Source: Cyathus striatus
Lineage: Eukaryota > Basidiomycota > Agaricomycetes > Agaricales > Nidulariaceae
Direction of reading: 5' to 3'
DNA length: 64,000 nt
Assembly: GCA_025738555.1 (NCBI GenBank)
Contig: JAOVFP010000001.1
Span: 2,356,001 to 2,420,000 of the forward strand
The notes under the pieces were generated by a model that did not search any database, was not told the DNA's origin, and saw only the letters and a program-made list of their open reading frames with translations. Below, one piece after another: positions 36,900 through 49,191 of this stretch. The stretch's first letter is position 1, and each line of letters begins with the position of its first letter. The position numbers and the translations under genes are program-made.

Positions 36900-37608
36900 T
36901 CATTGATGCCAAGGTAAGTGTTCTTGGATAGCGTGTCTGGGATATGTCAATGGATGTAGTACGAGATGGAAAAGGGAAATATGTGGAGAAGAAGGAAGAG
37001 TATGTCCAGGTACTAGATGAGTCTAGAGAGATCGCTGATGTTCCAAAAACGTTTGACGTGGGAAGCCACGTGTGGTTACTCGCTCTCAGCCACGGTCTTC
37101 CGGACCATTTACTCCGATGAGCGTCTGATCCAACTGATCAAGAGCGTTTCCCAGCGGCAACAGTTACAAACAATGCACTTGATCTATTCATAGCGAGAAG
37201 CATGTACGTTATTGATTGCCAACTGCTCCGTGGGTGGTACTACAAACCGCAAACCGCTCATCAATCTTGTATTTATATAGAAAAGCGCCTGCTACCAGTA
37301 TTGTATCCACAATTCCTCATTTAACAGCACTAGTGTACACTGTACAGGCGAATGTAGGACTAAATACCTACATAAAAGCATGCCCATTTCCGACAGGTCC
37401 CCTCTAAGATTGCTTCAAGATGACGTGTGTGTGGATGTACAATAGTGTTGTATTCATGAAGATTCGTGACTCAAATGAACGAGCGCGAACACCCATCCTA
37501 AGGTAGAGCTCACTAAGATTCAGCACCCGTATGTAATCATATTACATAAGCGCCAAGACCGGCCAAGCTCCTTTGTTTAGAAGTAGTTTTTACCACTTGT
37601 AGCGCATC

Positions 37609-37680
37609 TAGTCTTGGCTACCCATCCACTAATGCTCGTCCAAATCGGGATTTGTGAGAGTGAGCATCTGGGAAATAACC
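37609..37680. repeat. truncated TAGTCTYGGCTACCC-family end
   Basis: This starts TAGTCTTGGCTACCC and, like the copy at 13511, has a CATCTGGGAAA word some 55-60 bases in. It is cut off by the hAT-like element that starts at 37681, so the hAT-like element probably inserted into it. Confidence 0.4.
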
Positions 37681-38889
37681 TAGTGGTGTTGGGGTTCAGT
37701 TCCGTCCGGTTCAGAGACAATTTTCTCTGAACCTCGAACTGGACCTGAGGTTCGGTTCAGGCCCCTTCACCGAACCTAGAACTGGACTTGAGGTTCAGGT
37801 TCACTGGGGTCTGGTTCAGGTTCGGAGCAAGTTCGAACGTTGAACTGGACCAAGAATCTTTTTTTTTTTTCAACCCATTTTAACAAATTAGTAGTGTAAA
37901 AATGACAACAATTAGTGTTTTATGTGCATTTAAGGACCAACTTCATTTCAGTAGACATACTTGTGTATCTAGAAAGAAATAGAAGTTAAATATGTACTAA
38001 AGTGGCAGGCATCAAGTGTGGAACTTGATTGTTCAGTCCAGATTCACCTTGAAGTGTGTATTTATATTAAAGAATCCACTAGCCACCACCGCACAGCCTG
38101 AGCAGCTTTAAAGTAGAGCACAGAGCTTCCATCGCACAGTCCAACTTGAAGATATTGCGATTCAATTTTCAGCCATCTGACGTAAAGAGATCTACCATGC
38201 AGTGGGCAATACACCAGTCTTGCAGCAGAGGGAGAAGGAAGGTCGAAGGGAGGGGATGGCAGAATGCAGTAGTACGGTCTTGTATCGCAAGTTAGTTGAT
38301 CTAAAGAGACTAAATATTCATTTGTGAGAATGTACATACCTCAGACCCCTCAGACCTGTTGCCAATTGTATATACTCCACTGTCTGCTAAAATGCTGTAT
38401 TAGGAGAAGATTGAAATCATATTTGTGGTATCTTGAGCAACAAGCTGGATTTTGCAGTGAAAGAGAGATAACTACATAGATGTATGTAAAGTACCTATAA
38501 TACTACAGTGGCTGCCTAGGGCTCGGAAACTGCACAAGGAAGTTGTCAAATACTTCCTCTGACATCTTGTCATTCCATAAGGTAGCCTGAAGATCACGGT
38601 ACAAGTTCGTGATTGTGAATTGCGAGAACTCAGAGGAATGGACCACAGTCATTGTGATACTACATACTTTGTTCATTATATTAAAGCAAAAAAAATTAAT
38701 CTATATTACAGGTCCAAACACATTCGGACACATTCAAACGTGTTCAGAGAAAACTACATTATGGAGAACCAAGAACCAGACATGCGGTTCAGTTCCCCTG
38801 AGACGGTAGAACTTTGGACCAAACATCAGTCTGGTTCTTCATGGGTTTGCGTTCAAATCTAGGTTCAGAACCAAACCCCAACACCACTA
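37681..38889. mobile_element. 1209-bp hAT-like non-autonomous element
   Basis: The ends are inverted: TAGTGGTGTTGGGGTT on the left, and AACCCCAACACCACTA at 38874-38889. Sub-terminal GGTTCAGGTTC and GAACCTGAAC words are dense on the left side and present on the right. The interior is AT-rich and non-coding. Size, TAG start and sub-terminal repeats parallel the element nested in gag, but the sequence family is different. I could not find a matching 8-bp target duplication, so the superfamily is less certain. Confidence 0.7.
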
Positions 38890-39079
38890 ACTGAGATTAT
38901 GAGGTTTGTGAAGAACATCCACTCATTTCACTGATCGGATATCCTCCGGCCAGTCGTTCAAGCTGTACAAGTCATATATGCTCCCCTCTACAGCTTCATC
39001 CACAACTCTTCGCATCATCTGTGCACAGGGTTATACCACTTGATGTTCGATATCTATCCATGAACCATGCTTGGCCTAC

Positions 39080-39350
39080 ACTCATCTTGTGGCCAGCAGA
39101 TGAGAACCACACACTGAGCACCTCACACCGGGATGTGCCCTTTTGACTACACTATCCCCTTCAGCCTATGACCTTGCCGAGCTCAAGGAATCAGTGGGTG
39201 TTCGGATTCATACAACCTTAAAAAAATAGCTGCAGGCATAGATTCAGAAGAAGAAAAGGGTTACGCTGTGGAAATGGGGCAGAAGGAGTGGGAAGGAAGC
39301 TATTGACATGATTCCGGAGACACCTGTTTTATGCGAACTGTACATGCCAT
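39080..39350 (+). repeat. degraded third copy of the R1-borne coding-like segment
   Basis: A stretch containing TTCAGCCTATGACCTTGCC and GAGCTCAAGGAAT, followed by the same order of words, resembles the reverse complement of about 6230-6400. It shows many substitutions and frame breaks. Confidence 0.45.
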
Positions 39351-42300
39351 ACAACAGTTTTATTTCGCCTTCTTCTCATCTTCTCCAACAGGGTCTGCAA
39401 GGATCATGCAGAGCGCATCTATAACCATCTGAACTTTCAAGCTCCTCTTGCTGGCCAGCATTGGTTGATTCCTCTCCATCACTGCTCACTATGTTGACTT
39501 CGACCTCAGCAATTGTCTATTTCACTGCACCCAGTGCCCATCCATGTCAATACTGTTTCTATTGCCCACTGCCATGAGCCTCGTTCTCCATGTCACACTT
39601 CCACTTGCCCCTTCCATGAAGGTTTGTCCTGATGACATGGGACATTTGGTGTGTGTGCGAAATATGAAGGATGCTCGGTAGTGGCTTGTCGAATGGAGCA
39701 AGCATGAGGTTCCATGTGATATCAAGGTAGGGGGAGTGTGTTGTGAGGACTAGAATCAACGTTTATATCTGTGGCAATGTGTGGCGATGCAATATTGACT
39801 CTGCGAATAGGAATGTGCACCTGATGCCATGCATGTAATATATTATGCATGGTAATTAGAACTTGAACATAATGTATGAACACTGTAAATTACAAGTGGG
39901 AAAGTAATACTACATAATGTACAGTAATTACAATGGACTATCCAATAAATGTAAGTGAAATCTATACTATACATACACTGTAGCCTCTGAGTGCGATGAC
40001 GGGAATGGTAATACCGACACTTCCAAATCCAGCAAACTTACATGCATTAATTTGTTCCACCGCGGAGATATGATGTGAGGGTATTCCCAAAGTGTTTCAT
40101 ATTGACATTAAAGAATTGTGTACAGCGATCTGCTTCTTCTCTGCATCCTTCGAAGCTTTATGCTTCGGATATTGTATTGTATGTTTTCCTTATGTTTTCA
40201 TCTATGTTTTTCATATGTTTTCCGCATTTCCATAATTTCCATAAATATATTTCTACCTCATGAATACTTAGCAAGTTACTTTAATTTCTTTTCTTTACTT
40301 ATATTATTTATATGTTTTCCAATTTCCGAAATATTCATAATAATTGTATAATGTGAACAATTCTGTATGGTGTATGCAATCTGTTAGTCTCAATCCAAAA
40401 ATGTTCACAGGCTGAATGCCAGCAGCGTCGCAATCCGAAAAGCGCAATTACCTAATGCTCTCACATTGCATGGTACTTACCTTGATTGCACCGGCCGTAA
40501 CATATGGAGATTTAAGAAATAAATGAAAATACCAATTCAGCGCTATTCTGCTGAGAAAAGCGCCATGGATTTACTGTACTATAAACCTATTGTATGATAT
40601 AATAATAAATGTGCTGTCACTGATCCCTTTTTTACAACTTTTGGTTTTGGTCTGACAAAAACATACAAGCCTTTAGAATTCAACTAAAGGTACCATTAGA
40701 TTGCAACTATTCATACGACTGGTTTTCGTCCAATTTAGTTGATAATAACATTTGCATACATTAATAAGCTTAAAATTTCAAGGAGTTCGTGCTTCATAAT
40801 GTACTGGTTCGTATTTTGAATCAATTACATACATATAGATATTGTACGGACAGTCAAAATTAGTTGATCTGCATATTCTCATACATATTCTCATTTAATA
40901 ATACCCAAGAAACCTGTATTTTATGTGGATGGTTGTGGGCATTAGCCAGTGCATGATGCTTTAAGCATCGACATGTGGCTTCTTTCGGTTAATTAATTAT
41001 GTTGAGACGATTGATGAAATGAAAAGAAGTACTAAATATTGGCTTGATGGCGCGAAGAAGGCGGGAATCCCGCCACTGTGGGATACAGGTGCACCTTGTT
41101 GTCTGGTTGCTGGGAATGCCTCGTGCATCAGCTTCCCTAGAGACGTGAGAATCAGCCTCCTAAGTACTTCCTATCTGGTAACCTATGGTAATTTACAGTA
41201 TGCATACATTATGATTTGCTGTAACTTACCGTAGATAATATATATATTTTACAGTATTGCCTGCATCAAACAGAGAATCACTTCTCTGGAATCCATTGTA
41301 TCTTCTCATTTCACCACCTTTCCAAGTTGTTTCTGAACTTTCTACCATCTATGCCTTCTTGACTACTTCTCTATACCCAGGCTCGCATCCATGACGTTTC
41401 ACGCACCTTATACACTTACTTGACCCCAAAGCCTCAACTGTAACTGCGTGCATTGTTAGTATAGTCTATGTCCATGGCATTGATGCGCCGAATTTGTGAT
41501 TTGTATTTAAATAGTACTAATATATATTGTAATACTCAAATAATCATCGCAAACCACAGGCTTTAAGTTCAAGGGAGAGAAAACACAGATAATGTATAAA
41601 CTAGTATAAAGGTAGGAAACTATAGATTAAATATTCTTTCTAATACGAAATTACTCGGTTCAAATACTGTTCAGTTTCGTTTCTATTCCAATTTATTACA
41701 CTCCTAGAGTGGAAGAAGCCTAGGATTTCTCCTGGGATTGCTTCCTTTTCCTCCTTATTCCTGTCCTCCTTATATATCTTCTACAAATAAAACTGTACAG
41801 TACCTATATATGGAAAGGAACTACTCTAGACTATTCTATATGACGACATAATGTTGTTTCCAACATATTGACCATGCGGGAGCAACCATACATGTGGAAT
41901 TCCATGTGGTAGATTTAAAACAGCGGGATATTCTCGGAGTACCAAGTACAAAGTCACATGACTTTCCCCGGTCTATGCGTAACCGCAATAACCGGTTCGG
42001 AGATAACGGTTCTAACGCCTCGCATTTGATCACGTGACAGGAACGCGGAACGCGTTCCTTAGCTAAGTTTCAATCAAGTACTGGGTGCATGTACATAGTC
42101 TTTTGGACTCTAGTAATTAGATAACACACATCTGGTTGTATTTCCTTTAGTATATATCAATTAGATATTTCTGCTGGCAGTGCAGGACTCAACCCCAGCT
42201 CTCAGATGTCCCATTCCCTTAGTAATGTATTCAAAATAGAACACTTTGATTGGCAACTCGGGACTCGTCCCAACCCTTGTACTCATGATGTGCATTACTA

Positions 42301-42735
42301 ATACTGAGTGCTAATATTATATGACAAATAGGGAGATTTAACCATTAAATATTTTAAAGCGTATCAGCATTGTACAATGCCAAGGTGCAGTGTACTATTC
42401 GAGATGTCTATGAAGACGTTTCATCCAGTTCATTTTGTCTCTCCCACAAGAATTACTTACGATCACCATTTATCCACCTGCTAGGCTATCCGATATTGGT
42501 GGTTGCGCTTTATTCCCTCCTTTGTGATTAAATGCTATCCATAGCCATCAGGCTTTCTACATGGGTCATGACTAATTGACTTGTCTTCCTCATCGTTCAG
42601 GACCCAGGTTTAGGTACATAATAGTAAGATACCTATTTATTTACTAGAGTAGCAAGTAACAAGCAAGTACATCAAAATATATCTTAAAGTCAGTGAAATT
42701 AAGCAAGAGAAATTCAAGCAACACTCAAGTGACAC
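39351..42735. other. AT-rich sequence without a supported gene
   Basis: Short frames only. There are T-rich tracts at 40180-40330 and AT-rich stretches around 41500-41650. No TIR pairs, tandem arrays or domains were recognised. Decayed transposon DNA or long intergenic space. Confidence 0.35.
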
Positions 42736-43173
42736 TTAAATGGAGTTCCTGTAGGCCCATAGTATATGCCCTTCCTGAATATGGGTTATGACCACCTTTG
42801 CTCCTGCCTGAACCACCAAATCCGAATTTATGAAATCTTTCAGAATATTTCTGTCCTTGTCATCCAACCAGGACTGTTTGAAAGTTAGTGTCACTGATCT
42901 AAGGCCGAGTATTTTTTGTTCAGTGCCATTCTTTATATCTTGCAGAGGAGGCAGTATGCATGACTGTAACATGGTTACAATTTTCTGCACAAACCCCGGA
43001 TAGTTCCAAATATCTATCTCAAGTATCTCGAGCAGCAGAAACATAATTACAGGTCGCCAGGGCGAAATAGGTGACTTATCTGGCTCATTTTCTCCTGTCA
43101 GCATTAGGCATTGAAGACTCGGATGTGATTTTAGTTGTATGCCTGGAATTGTTGCAAAAGTCACATATTTCAT
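42736..43173 (-). CDS. possible F-box/LRR-type protein, C-terminal fragment
   Basis: An open frame of about 145 codons ends at TGGAGTTCCTGTAGG-side stop 42736-42738. The composition is natural-looking: regularly spaced Leu/Ile (HPSLQCLMLTG, then LEILEIDIW, then LRSVTLTF) recalls the leucine-rich C-terminal halves of the many Agaricomycete F-box-like proteins. No F-box or upstream exon was identified, so it is probably a gene fragment. The similarity is a pattern impression, not a motif match. Confidence 0.35.
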   Translation of the reverse strand: MKYVTFATIPGIQLKSHPSLQCLMLTGENEPDKSPISPWRPVIMFLLLEILEIDIWNYPGFVQKIVTMLQSCILPPLQDIKNGTEQKILGLRSVTLTFKQSWLDDKDRNILKDFINSDLVVQAGAKVVITHIQEGHILWAYRNSI

Positions 43174-44400
43174 GTGGAGCACTGAGTTTTGTATTAGCTA
43201 CAGTGTTTATGTGTTTGCTGATGAGATAGTGCTCACATAATAATGTCTTTGTTGAGCGAAGCCAAATTCAATGAAGTAGAAAGGCTGTTCATGGCTCAGG
43301 TCAAAATGGTACTGCTCTGAGTGATCAAGGGAGAAGTGCAACTTCGAACTTCATGATATATCCATTATTAATTCCTGTGGGGTTATATATGTAGTATCGG
43401 GTATCAGAGTTATTTTTAGGGAAGCCACAGAGATGATGTGAAATAAAGTGTAAGTAAGTACTGAGCACTTATGTAGCTGTACTGGGTGTCATAGTACCAA
43501 TATAAGTAACTTAGATATAGCATTGCATAGCATCATAGCGAAGTTAAACAATGACTGCACATAAATAAGCTATGCACATAAGATTGTAATTAAACCCTGA
43601 ATACATGTAATGGCTTGAATAATGAGCCTGACACCTTAAATAATTATTTGACATATTACCAGAGAAGTCTGAAACATTGGAATTCAGCTTATCTTCTCAC
43701 ACACATGAAATATGTCTTCAAAAGCTCCAAGACCCACTTCCAGATCTTCCCCAGGGCTGTACCTGGTGTTGATAATGATGATGTCATCTTATAGAATTGT
43801 AAAACTGATGACCATTGAACACTTGATGGTGGGTATAGCCAGATCCTTGAGCATAATGCCTGCCACTGTCATGGATGGGATGTGGTTCGGTATGGGCTGT
43901 TATCTATGAGCTGTAGGTAGCTGTGTGAAGAAGTGAGTGAGAATGCAGCTTATCAAACAGGAACATGCCACTTTCTCGTGCACAACACCTGGCCATCTTC
44001 CTCTGTCCCCACCCTCCTTCCAGAAGGACAAGCTAACCACTGCTCCATCGTTCAAGCCAACAGAAACTTTGGCGCTTCCTATTAGACTCTCGTATTGGCA
44101 ATCCAATTGGAACTGGCAGTGATGCAGCCAACTGGGCCTCTCCTATTTATAATGACAATTACCAGGAATTGCGAGTATGATACATTACCATGTAGCAGTG
44201 CCCAAGGGGAGTACTGAGCAAAAGCTCCTTTCAAAGGGAGGATGTGGGGTGCAGCTGGTGCAGCGACATCATCATGTTCTACCGCCATCGTTCCGACTGC
44301 TTGTATCAGCTAACAGCTTGAGCTGGGTTGCAAGGATGTTGAGGCGCGAAACATACTACGCATCATGGATCATCTGTTGAGAATGACAGCTATGGCGATG
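43174..44400. other. no supported gene
   Basis: Several 60-70-codon frames occur on both strands at 43700-44380, without motifs. A weakly similar stretch may recur at about 46600-46740 (shared CAGCTAA and TTGAG words), so this may be old repeat DNA. Confidence 0.3.
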
Positions 44401-44640
44401 AGTATGGTAAACAATCAACATCAGCAAGTACTGATTATACTACAAAGTGCTACAGTAGTGCTACAGAGCATTGTATAATGCCATAGCACCATAACAAAGG
44501 TGTTCAACTCTGTAGTACTACAGAGTTATCACTACATGCTATCAAGCACTACAGAGACATGGTAGCATGCTATGGAGTGCTATACAACACTGTGGAGGCT
44601 TGGCAGTATGCTATGGAAGCTTTAGAATATCCAGGATTAC
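44400..44640. repeat. degenerate CTACAGAG/GCTATG-rich repeats
   Basis: Irregular repeats of words such as AGTGCTACAG, ACTACAGAG and TGCTATGGA recur many times. A related patch lies at 46070-46420 (GAGTGCTACA, ATTACATTA). No regular period was fixed. Confidence 0.5.
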
Positions 44641-46069
44641 AGCAGGTCCTGTAGGATTTCCTTGGGATTCTAATACCTCAGCCAATAGCATCACTCCTTC
44701 AGTTATATAAATAAATAAATAAATATATTAAGTAGTTTTAATAGATACAGGGTAAATAATAATATTCAATGAGAATGGTACCCCAAATTGTGCATCCCGT
44801 CCAACCCTTCACGAACAAAATCCCTCAATGCCACACTTGCTGACAGGAGACAGGATGGGCTTCGTCATCATCGTAATGGTGCAGGGAAGGAGGGGGCTGG
44901 ATGACGTGCGGTGATTGTTATCGCACAGGGGACGAGGGAGGAAGGGGGAGGAAGGGGCTGTATCCAGTGGCGTCGTTGTCATTGTGACATGGGAGAGAAG
45001 GGAGGAGGGGGGTGGATCGCATGGCTTTTGCGCTGTTCTTGCCAGCGGCATCAGACATTGAGGAGGGCATAAGTATAGTAAGAAAATAGAGACCGTGTTT
45101 GAACAATTGAAGTTGAATGAGTCACTTACCACGCTCAATACTCCTCGAACCGATGCACAATGACGGCAGCTCTCTCTTGATGTTACCACAGAACACACAA
45201 CATTGGAGATGACAGCGACTACTCTCCCCAAAGTAGCGGTGCAGTGGGCTAGGCTGCAAAACTCGACAACACGTGGTTGGTGGCGGGGCGCTCTGTCATC
45301 GGACACTGGCAGTCAGAATATCGGATGTGGAATGACGAGAGGAAAAGAGTCCAGACGTGTATCGTAACGGAAAAATGAGGGTGACGAAATTGTATAATGA
45401 AAGAAAGGAAAATGATCAAGAGGAAAAAGAATAAAACGAACAGATATAAGATAAACCCAACGCCTCGACCCGAGTCCCTTATCCTTCCACCAGTAATAGC
45501 ATAGCACAATGAGGGTAAAGACCCAGTCATCATGCCTCGGCGTTCGAAACACCGGTCTTGAGGACCAAACACGTATCTTGATGAGAAAGAGCCTAAGAGG
45601 GGTCTTGAGTGGGTGTACAACCCTAAGCCCTATCGTCTCGAGCTGTCCAAGGGGCGCATAATGCCCAGAGAGTTCGAACGTCGTCTTGACAGGCCTTGAG
45701 GCGACAGACAGAAAGCCTAGAGAATACGAAAAAAGAAAAGCAGAGAGTGATATGGAAAGCAGTAAGCAGAACACGTTGTAGCATAGGCGAGACACGACAG
45801 CACATACGTGCGTCACGTGTTGTTTGGCATTGGCTTCCCAATATTTGGTGAGGCCGCGCCGCGTCTCTAAGTCCACACATGGAACGAAAACACAGAAATC
45901 CGAGTGCACTGTTTGCACAACACGTCATAGAACCAAAGTAAAAAGATAGAAATATGTAGATAGGAATTTAGAGTAAGTAGAAATAGATAATTAAAGGTAA
46001 ATGATAAATGAAACGAAGTAAATCAAATTATAAGTATAGTACTGGGTTATACCAGTATACCAACTACTC
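44641..46069. other. CG-containing region with open minus-strand frames, no gene assigned
   Basis: Around 44800-45930 the DNA has more CG dinucleotides than its flanks, and overlapping minus-strand frames of up to 201 codons are open (45313-45918). Their translations look unnatural (runs of Phe, Ser and Leu) and no intron pattern supports them. I do not call a gene. Confidence 0.3.
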
Positions 46070-46420
46070 CCTCCACAGCAGAGAGTTGAACTTTAAGTAA
46101 TATGTAGCAGATTTGTGGGTATTACCAACTACATACAAGTTTCAACTATTAAATTTAGTAGTGCTGTATAATACTACATATCATACTAGATAGATCACAG
46201 ATCATTACAGAGCACTTGGTGTTGAACTGTATAAAATTACATAGTGTACTACTTACATTATAAATTATTGCATAGCACTTGGAAACTGTATAGTACTTTA
46301 TAGCATACTAATTACATTATATATTGCTACAGATTTCTCATAAATTGTAGAGAGCTATACAGCACAGTAATTACATTACAGAGTGCTACAAACTACTATA
46401 CAGTGACTTTGGCTAATTCG
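46070..46420. repeat. degenerate ACTACAT/GCTACAG AT-rich repeats
   Basis: Words such as GTATAGTACT, ATTACATTA and GAGTGCTACA recur at irregular spacing, related to the patch at 44400-44640. Confidence 0.45.
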
Positions 46421-47679
46421 AAAAGTTATACATGTTACGGGATTCATATACATACTATAGTATGCTATATGAAAAAACCAGTGCTTGCTGATGAATATGC
46501 AGTATTTGGGTGCATATGAGGACAATCTGCGACTGTAGAAGACATGGTAGTGCTGAGAAGAACTTCGAGCAGATTATGTCTTCAAAGGAGAAGATCCAAA
46601 GTGCGAAGGGAGTATCCCCATTCCATTACTGTCCCTCCGTCTCCTTGTAGCAGCTAAGGGGTTGAGGCTGATGGGGCTGCGAAGAATATTGAAGAGCCCG
46701 ATGTATAGTTTGACATGCCATCCAGTGGAAGACCGCAAGGACTCTGTTTCATCATTATATGATGTATGCTGAGGGACTCATTGAGTAGTAGTCGCGAAAA
46801 ACGAGTTGAACACATGTAGTGGTGGTTGAGAGGTTATCCAACACCCACTCTGGGGTTGTGAAGGCAAGTTCTAGCAGATGAGGGCTTGCATACGACATGA
46901 TCTCTAAGAACACTCAGTGGTCTACTCCAATGTTTGGCAGTTTGAAATGAATGTTGTAACTGAGGAGAGTGTGAGAGTGATGTAGTGCAGGGATATAGCA
47001 AGATGAAGATGTTCTATGACTTTGAATCAAGAGTAGGAACAAAAGTTGTTCATAATGAACATACCCCTTGCAGCAGAACAGCTGGCTTAGTTCCTCTATC
47101 ATCTGATCCCCCCTTCCAAACCCCTTTCTCCTTCACCCATATAATCGTTAACTCAAATGTGTGTTTGATATGTTGAGGTAGGAATTAGTCCATGAGACCA
47201 ACTGTGTAGCAAGTGAGGGCAGGAAGTTGCAAGCATGATACCTGGTCGAGATACCCGCAGACTTTAATGTTCAGACCAGGCTGATGATGATGAACATGAC
47301 CTTCCCAGGTCCATCTGCCCCAACAAGTTATCGATCACATCGATACCTGGTGTAGCTTGGTGATGAAGAACTAGGAGATGTGTTCTGCCCAAATATGCAC
47401 TCAAAGGCCTATCTGTGGATAGTACTTATGTGGATTAAATCTTTGAACATGAATATATAAGAGAGCATGCGAACCATTGTTTCCTCCACATGTAACACTT
47501 CAGCGACATCCCTCCCAGCTCAGAGTATCATGATTCATTCTTGCGAAGTTGAGCTTAACCAGGAAGGAGAGCTGGAGAGCAGGCTAGGTCATGAACCTAA
47601 TGCCAAAATGATGTTGGCCACTTCAAGTCCAGCTAGTAGAATCACCTCATTGTGGATTACAGTTCAAGTTGAAGACTTG
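46421..47679. other. no supported gene
   Basis: Only short frames and no recognisable repeats. It is the left flank of the foldback element that starts at 47689. Confidence 0.35.
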
Positions 47680-48774
47680 CACTGGGCCTAGTCTTGGCTA
47701 TCCATCTGTTTGCAGTGATTTGTCCTAAAAAGGACTTCCCACCACAACCGTCTGGGATATGACCAGCCACTTTAGAAGGGGTGTGCATTCTGCATTTATT
47801 GGGAATTTGGAAGGCTTGTCTTGCATGACAAAGGCCTGAAATATTCATGTGACTTACCCATTTTAGTATGTATTTCCTGTTTTGTAATCATAGAAATGTG
47901 TCGCATCCTCCACCCATCCACAGTATGTTATCCATGTCCCTTTAGTTTTGCTACACTGTATCGTTATTTTTTGATAGGGACTCTGTAAATTTGTTGTATC
48001 TACATCCTTCCAGTTTAGTGAAGATTTGTCCCACTAACAGTCAGTCTCAGAGTATTGTGTTTCATCATTTCTTTGATTTTATTGTCACTCTCATTGTATA
48101 TGTCTCACAGAATATCACTACATTCTCATTTTTATTTTAACTCACTAACTCCCTTCCACACCTTAGAATGTCACAGGCCAAATGGACATCCAACCGACTC
48201 ACACTATTCTTGTTTCTTTGACCTTTACAGTGCAAACACAGAAAGTTGGGAGGGTTACAGAGGATTAAAGAAAAGTCTGTTTGTAAATTTTAACTGTAAT
48301 AGTAATAGTTGCTTCAGGATTATTTTAATGTGTTCAAACATCAATGCAATTCTTGTGTAATTCTCTTCAAATTCTCACAAGTAATTACTAACATGTATAC
48401 TTATAAGTACTACATCATTGACTATGAATTGGAGTACATGAAGCAATATTATGGTCAGAGAACATGATTTAAAGATGTTGATCAAAAATAATGATACAGA
48501 GTAGCAAACTAAGAGGACATGGATAACATACTGTGGATGGGTGGAGGACATGACACATTTCTATGATTACAAAGCAGGAAATACATACTAAAATGGGTAA
48601 GCCATGTGAATATTTCAGGCCTTTGTCATGCAAGACAAGCCTTCCAAATTCCTGATAAATGCAGAATGCACACCCCTTCTAAAGTGGCTGGTCATATCCC
48701 AGACGGTTGTGGTGGGAAGTCCTTTTTAGGATGAATCGCTGCAAACAGTTGGGTAGCCGAGACTACACTGGGCC
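47680..48774. mobile_element. 1077-bp foldback element (47689-48765) with 9-bp target duplication
   Basis: CACTGGGCC at 47680-47688 is repeated exactly at 48766-48774. The element starts TAGTCTTGGCTATCC and ends GGGTAGCCGAGACTA. Inverted arms extend for roughly 290 bp (47689-47980 versus 48480-48765) with scattered mismatches. The centre of about 500 bp is AT-rich and non-coding. Long inverted arms with 9-bp duplications fit Mutator-like elements. Related ends occur at 13511 and 37609. Confidence 0.85.
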
Positions 48775-49191
48775 AATTGTACAGGAGCACATTCAATCCA
48801 TGAAGTCACACCAACTTCATGAGCACCCATTAAAGTCAGGGCCCAGACTCAGTGAGTCAGTAACATTCTACCTCAATCTCATGAGGTAGTGCTGACTAAA
48901 CCTTGACATCACTACATTCAGTCGATGTGGATCTAGTTTTCACTTATTGGTACTAGACTCCACCTCTTTGGTATAAAGAGGGCTGCAGTGATTGATTATT
49001 CCACATCGCTCATCCTCCTGCACCAGGTGTGTTTTTTGTATCTTTATTTGTCTTTTATTCAAACTCTCTAACCTCCTTCGTCCTCCTGCACCAGACAGGT
49101 ATTCTTGATGTTGCTTTGATTACACACTGTGCTATTTATTACATCATCCACTTGCATTTGCTCATTCCCTCAATACCTTTTAGATCGATAC
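48775..49191. other. upstream flank of the DIRS-like element
   Basis: A C/T-rich leader with a short direct repeat CATCCTCCTGCACCAG-like (near 49009 and 49081). This may be the 5' untranslated region or internal repeat of the DIRS-like element. No gene. Confidence 0.3.

Noticed and set aside
45313..45918. 201-codon minus-strand frame
   Set aside because: It overlaps other equally long frames, has an unnatural composition and no recognisable domain. Kept only as an unassigned region.
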